From Bryobacterales bacterium (GTDB lineage: Bacteria > Acidobacteriota > Terriglobia > Bryobacterales > Bryobacteraceae), in contig PKYZ01000799.1 of assembly GCA_003132865.1 (NCBI GenBank), positions 1 to 16,426 of the forward strand: a DNA stretch of 16,426 bases, given 5' to 3'. The number at the start of each line of letters is the position of its first letter. Within the stretch, counting starts at the first letter, position 1. The notes under the pieces are model-generated. The model did not search any database, was not told the origin of the DNA, and was given only the letters and a program-made list of their open reading frames with translations. The position numbers and the translations under genes are program-made. This document shows, one piece after another, positions 14,179 to 16,426 of this stretch.

Positions 14179-14930
14179 TTTTTCATGTGCTCACGATCTT
14201 CCCGGAGTTCTTCCAGGGACCGTTCGAGCATGGCGTGATCAAGCGGGCGCGCGATACAGGCGCCGTCGAGATTCGCATACACAATTTGCGGGATTGGACG
14301 TCCGACCGGCACAAGACCGTGGACGACCGGCCGTTCGGGGGCGGGGAAGGCATGCTGCTCAAGCCGGAGCCCTTGTTTCTGGCGGTCGAGTCGATCTTGC
14401 AGGTAGGACAGGCTTCTAGCCTGTCCATAAAGAAGATGCTTCTCTCCGCGCAGGGCCGCTTGTTCGACCAAAAGGTGGCCAACGATTTTAGCGGCCTGTC
14501 TGAACTGTTGCTCATTTGCGGGCGTTATGAAGGCGTGGACGAGCGCGTGGCCGAGCATCTGGCCGATGACGAGCTGTCCATAGGGAATTATGTGTTGAGC
14601 GGCGGCGAATTGGCAGCGGCCGTGGTGGTCGACGCCGTGGCGCGCCTGCTGCCGGGTGTATTGGGCAACGAATCGTCGGCAGTGTTCGAGTCCTTTCAGG
14701 ATGGCGGACATGCGGGGGCCGTGCTCGATTGCCCGCAATACACGCGTCCCGCCGAGTTTCGAGGATGGAAAGTGCCGGATGTTTTGTTAAGCGGAAATCA
14801 CGAAGAAATCCGCCGCTGGCGGCAGCGGGCCGCATTGGAGAAAACCGCGCGCCTGCGGCCGGACTTGCTTGGTGGGGCAGGCGTCCACGCCTGCGGCGGG
14901 TCTCCAGACCCGCCAACTAAGTTAGAATAG
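14175..14930 (+). CDS. trmD: tRNA (guanine-N1)-methyltransferase TrmD, with two repeat-derived segments
   Basis: SPOUT-class methyltransferase making m1G37 in tRNA to prevent frameshifting; essential in most bacteria. The GTG start at 14175 overlaps the rimM stop and gives [20 protein letters not shown], the conserved beginning; the 251-residue length is normal. Conserved motifs are [12 protein letters not shown] (50-61), [10 protein letters not shown] (from 116), [23 protein letters not shown] and LDCPQYTRP with the catalytic Asp185. Two oddities: residues 76-86 ([11 protein letters not shown]) are a translated palindromic repeat in the variable loop before LLSAQGRLF; and the final 19 residues (233-251) are translated from a double-hairpin repeat, replacing the usual C-terminal helix sequence after RPDLL. 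No catalytic motif is lost. Confidence 0.95.
   Translation: MIFHVLTIFPEFFQGPFEHGVIKRARDTGAVEIRIHNLRDWTSDRHKTVDDRPFGGGEGMLLKPEPLFLAVESILQVGQASSLSIKKMLLSAQGRLFDQKVANDFSGLSELLLICGRYEGVDERVAEHLADDELSIGNYVLSGGELAAAVVVDAVARLLPGVLGNESSAVFESFQDGGHAGAVLDCPQYTRPAEFRGWKVPDVLLSGNHEEIRRWRQRAALEKTARLRPDLLGGAGVHACGGSPDPPTKLE
14406..14426. repeat. In-frame palindromic repeat inside trmD
   Basis: GGACAGGCT-TCT-AGCCTGTCC, a 9-base-pair hairpin with a 3-base loop, encoding GQASSLS in frame. It sits in a loop region of TrmD that varies in sequence between species. Confidence 0.8.
14872..14914. repeat. Double-hairpin repeat forming the 3' end of trmD
   Basis: Header GTGGGGCAGG (14872-14881), hairpin GCAGGCGT-CC-ACGCCTGC (14877-14894), hairpin GGCGGGTCT-CC-AGACCCGCC (14895-14914). 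It encodes the last residues of TrmD; the stop comes at 14928. It could also shape mRNA processing between trmD and rplS. Confidence 0.85.
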
Positions 14931-14946
14931 AAGATTAGGATTTGAA

Positions 14947-15294
14947 ATGCACAACTCCCTGTTGACGAAAGTCATTAACAAGAACAAGCGCACCGACACT
15001 CCCGAGTTCCGGCCGGGCGACACCATTCGCGTGCACGTGAAGATCAAGGAAGGCGACAAGGAACGTTTGCAGGCCTTCGAAGGCACGGTGATTGCACGCA
15101 ATCACACCGGCATGGGCGAGAGCATCACGGTGCGCAAGGTCAGCTTCGGCCAGGGCGTGGAACGCATTTTCCCCATCCACGCACGCGTGATTGACCACAT
15201 CGACGTGGTGCGCACCGGCCGCGTGCGCCGCGCCAAACTTTACTATTTGCGCGGACTGAAGGGCAAAGCCGCACGCCTCCGCGAACGTGAGTAG
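14947..15294 (+). CDS. rplS: 50S ribosomal protein L19
   Basis: L19, 115 residues, the normal length, lying at the 30S-50S interface. Diagnostic stretches are [62 protein letters not shown] and [21 protein letters not shown]. The ATG at 14947 has TTAGGA six bases upstream (14935-14940). Its place after trmD is conserved across bacteria. The stop at 15292-15294 overlaps a possible upstream GTG start of rnhB. Confidence 0.97.
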   Translation: MHNSLLTKVINKNKRTDTPEFRPGDTIRVHVKIKEGDKERLQAFEGTVIARNHTGMGESITVRKVSFGQGVERIFPIHARVIDHIDVVRTGRVRRAKLYYLRGLKGKAARLRERE

Positions 15295-15295
15295 T

Positions 15296-15338
15296 GTGGG
15301 GCAGGACTCCAGTCCTGCGCGGGTCCTCCAGGACCCGC
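15296..15338. repeat. Double-hairpin repeat in the rnhB leader
   Basis: Header GTGGGGCAGG (15296-15305), hairpin GCAGGACT-CC-AGTCCTGC (15301-15318), hairpin GCGGGTCCT-CC-AGGACCCGC (15319-15338). It starts two bases after the rplS stop and ends five bases before the preferred rnhB ATG, so it would sequester that initiation region in the mRNA. Confidence 0.85.
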
Positions 15339-15343
15339 TCTTC

Positions 15344-16045
15344 ATGCGGGCCGCACAACAAGTCACTCATTTCCGCTGCGAAGGAACGCTGGAGCGTGAA
15401 CTCCGCGCGCGCGGATTCCAAACCGTGGCTGGTGTGGATGAAGTCGGCCGTGGCGCTCTGTTCGGGCCGGTGGTGGCCGCCGCGGTAATCCTTTCGCCGG
15501 ACCGTCCTGTGCGCGGCCTGAACGACAGCAAACAGCTCGACCCCGAGCGCCGCGCCGTGCTCGCCGAGCGCATCCGCGAGCGCGCGGTGGCTTGGTCGGT
15601 AGCGGCCGTGGATGCGGCCACCATCGACTGGGTCAACATTTACCAAGCCTCCAAGATGGCCATGGAAATGGCGGTCGCGCGCCTGACGCCCGCGCCGGAT
15701 TTTCTGCTGATTGACGCCGTGCCGTTGTCGCTCCCCACTCCCCAACGTCCCTTGATCAAGGGCGACGCGCAGTGCCACGCCATCGCCGCCGCCTCCATCG
15801 TCGCCAAGGTCTGGCGCGACGAGCGCATGCGGGTTTGGGATGAGATCTTCCCGCACTACGGCTTGGCCAGCCACAAAGGCTACTTCACTCCGGAACATGC
15901 CAAAGCGCTGGAAGAGTACGGGCCCACGCCTTTGCATCGCCTGAGCTTCGAACCGGTGCGCGCGCGCTCCCTGTTTCCCGTGGATTTCGATCCGTCAGCC
16001 GGTGCGCAACTGGACCTGTTCGCGGAACTGGAAGCCGCCCTATGA
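15344..16045 (+). CDS. rnhB: Ribonuclease HII
   Basis: RNase HII, 233 residues from ATG 15344; removes ribonucleotides from DNA and RNA from RNA/DNA hybrids. Active-site residues are Asp32 and Glu33 (GVDEVGRG), Asp124 (LLIDAV) and Asp159 (VWRDERM); [18 protein letters not shown] and the YGLASHKGY segment are typical. An in-frame GTG at 15287, overlapping the rplS stop, would add 19 residues ([16 protein letters not shown]...) that are merely the translated repeat; the family core needs only about 30 residues before GVDE, so 15344 is preferred. Neither start has a good ribosome binding site. It overlaps the next gene by 4 bases. Confidence 0.93.
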   Translation: MRAAQQVTHFRCEGTLERELRARGFQTVAGVDEVGRGALFGPVVAAAVILSPDRPVRGLNDSKQLDPERRAVLAERIRERAVAWSVAAVDAATIDWVNIYQASKMAMEMAVARLTPAPDFLLIDAVPLSLPTPQRPLIKGDAQCHAIAAASIVAKVWRDERMRVWDEIFPHYGLASHKGYFTPEHAKALEEYGPTPLHRLSFEPVRARSLFPVDFDPSAGAQLDLFAELEAAL

Positions 16046-16323
16046 CGGAACCCATCCCCGCCCCGGAGGCCCCCCGCTATCGCTGGTATCACGTCGCGAT
16101 GGCGCTGATCTTCATCGTATTCTGCATGGAACTAGGGATGTTTCTGGTGATCTTCCCGTGGTCCGAATTCTGGGACCGCAGCTTCTTCTTTTCGCTCGCC
16201 CCGGAGTGGCGTTTGTATTGGGACAACGCCTACCTGCGCGGCGCTGTCAGCGGTCTGGGGATCTTGAACGTGTACATTGCGCTGGCGGAGATTTTCCGGC
16301 TGCGGCGCTTTGCCCGCCGCTAA
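16042..16323 (+). CDS. Small membrane protein, function unknown
   Basis: 93-residue protein that I do not recognise. Two hydrophobic segments are visible: about 17-38 (HVAMALIFIVFCMELGMFLVIF) and about 66-84 (RGAVSGLGILNVYIALAEIF), separated by an aromatic-rich loop with many Trp/Phe (WSEFWDRSFFFSLAPEWRLYWDN). It ends in a basic tail (RLRRFARR), which suggests a cytoplasmic C-terminus. The ATG overlaps the rnhB stop (ATGA), so it is translationally coupled to the housekeeping operon and probably real. No role in RNase HII function can be inferred. Confidence 0.75.
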   Translation: MTEPIPAPEAPRYRWYHVAMALIFIVFCMELGMFLVIFPWSEFWDRSFFFSLAPEWRLYWDNAYLRGAVSGLGILNVYIALAEIFRLRRFARR

Positions 16324-16357
16324 TGTCCTGTCCCAGCTAACAATTGACAACCGGCTT

Positions 16358-16412
16358 GTGGGGCGGGCAATTCTGCCGGGCAATCCTGCCCGCAGCCGGC
16401 TTTTAGCCGGCT
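16358..16412. repeat. Double-hairpin repeat at the end of the window
   Basis: Header variant GTGGGGCGGG (16358-16367), outer arms GCGGGCA (16363-16369) and TGCCCGC (16387-16393), then AGCCGGCT-TTT-AGCCGGCT (16394-16412). It follows the last gene of the operon and could help end transcription, though no T-run follows the stem. Confidence 0.7.
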
Positions 16413-16426
16413 CTGGAGATTGGCCA

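Noticed and set aside
16344..16349. TTGACA as a -35 promoter box
   Set aside because: No acceptable -10 hexamer lies 16-18 bases downstream; the following bases belong to the repeat element.

Overview
The window reads as a chromosomal segment of a GC-rich, Gram-negative-type soil bacterium. The best guess is an Acidobacteriota of the Solibacter/Bryobacter kind. This is an inference from three things: a secreted DUF5117-type metalloprotease, a Tat-exported Gfo/Idh/MocA oxidoreductase, and many short double-hairpin repeats that also run into coding sequence (giving peptides such as VGQASSLS). No rRNA, tRNA, CRISPR array, integrase or transposase gene was seen.

Layout. 13-840: alpha/beta hydrolase, probably 5'-truncated. 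849-935: inverted-repeat element. 982-3852: large exported zinc metalloprotease. 3842-4542 (minus strand): VapBC-type toxin-antitoxin pair; the toxin has a frameshifted C-terminus. 4715-6106 (minus): Tat-exported oxidoreductase, divergent from 6216-7394 (plus), an adenosine deaminase family protein whose C-terminus runs into a repeat. 7304-8287: aldo/keto reductase. From 8400 onward comes the signal recognition particle gene ffh and, behind it, the translation operon ffh-rpsP-khpA-rimM-trmD-rplS-rnhB plus a small membrane protein (11700-16323). All these genes are co-directional and tightly spaced or overlapping by 4 bases, as expected for a housekeeping operon.

The most interesting part is 8415-12053. 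The promoter and first 354 bases of ffh are present twice. Copy 1 (8477-8830) breaks off inside the P-loop coding region and runs into foreign sequence; copy 2 (11700-12053) continues into a complete ffh. The two copies differ at about 19 of 354 positions, almost all synonymous. Between them lie two genes in the same orientation. One encodes an Mrr-type nuclease with a coiled coil (8952-10703); the other a HIRAN-domain protein with a C-terminal membrane anchor (10761-11591). The simplest reading is a small mobile or defence island that entered the ffh P-loop site and carried its own ffh promoter and 5' end, so a full-length essential gene was rebuilt downstream.

A second theme is invasion of genes by short palindromic repeats. 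One family (header GTGGGGCAGG followed by two hairpins) lies between genes and also forms the end of the adenosine deaminase, the end of trmD and the 5' leader of rnhB; a related hairpin sits in-frame inside trmD. A second family (header GTGGCGCACGC) occurs at 849 and 8294.
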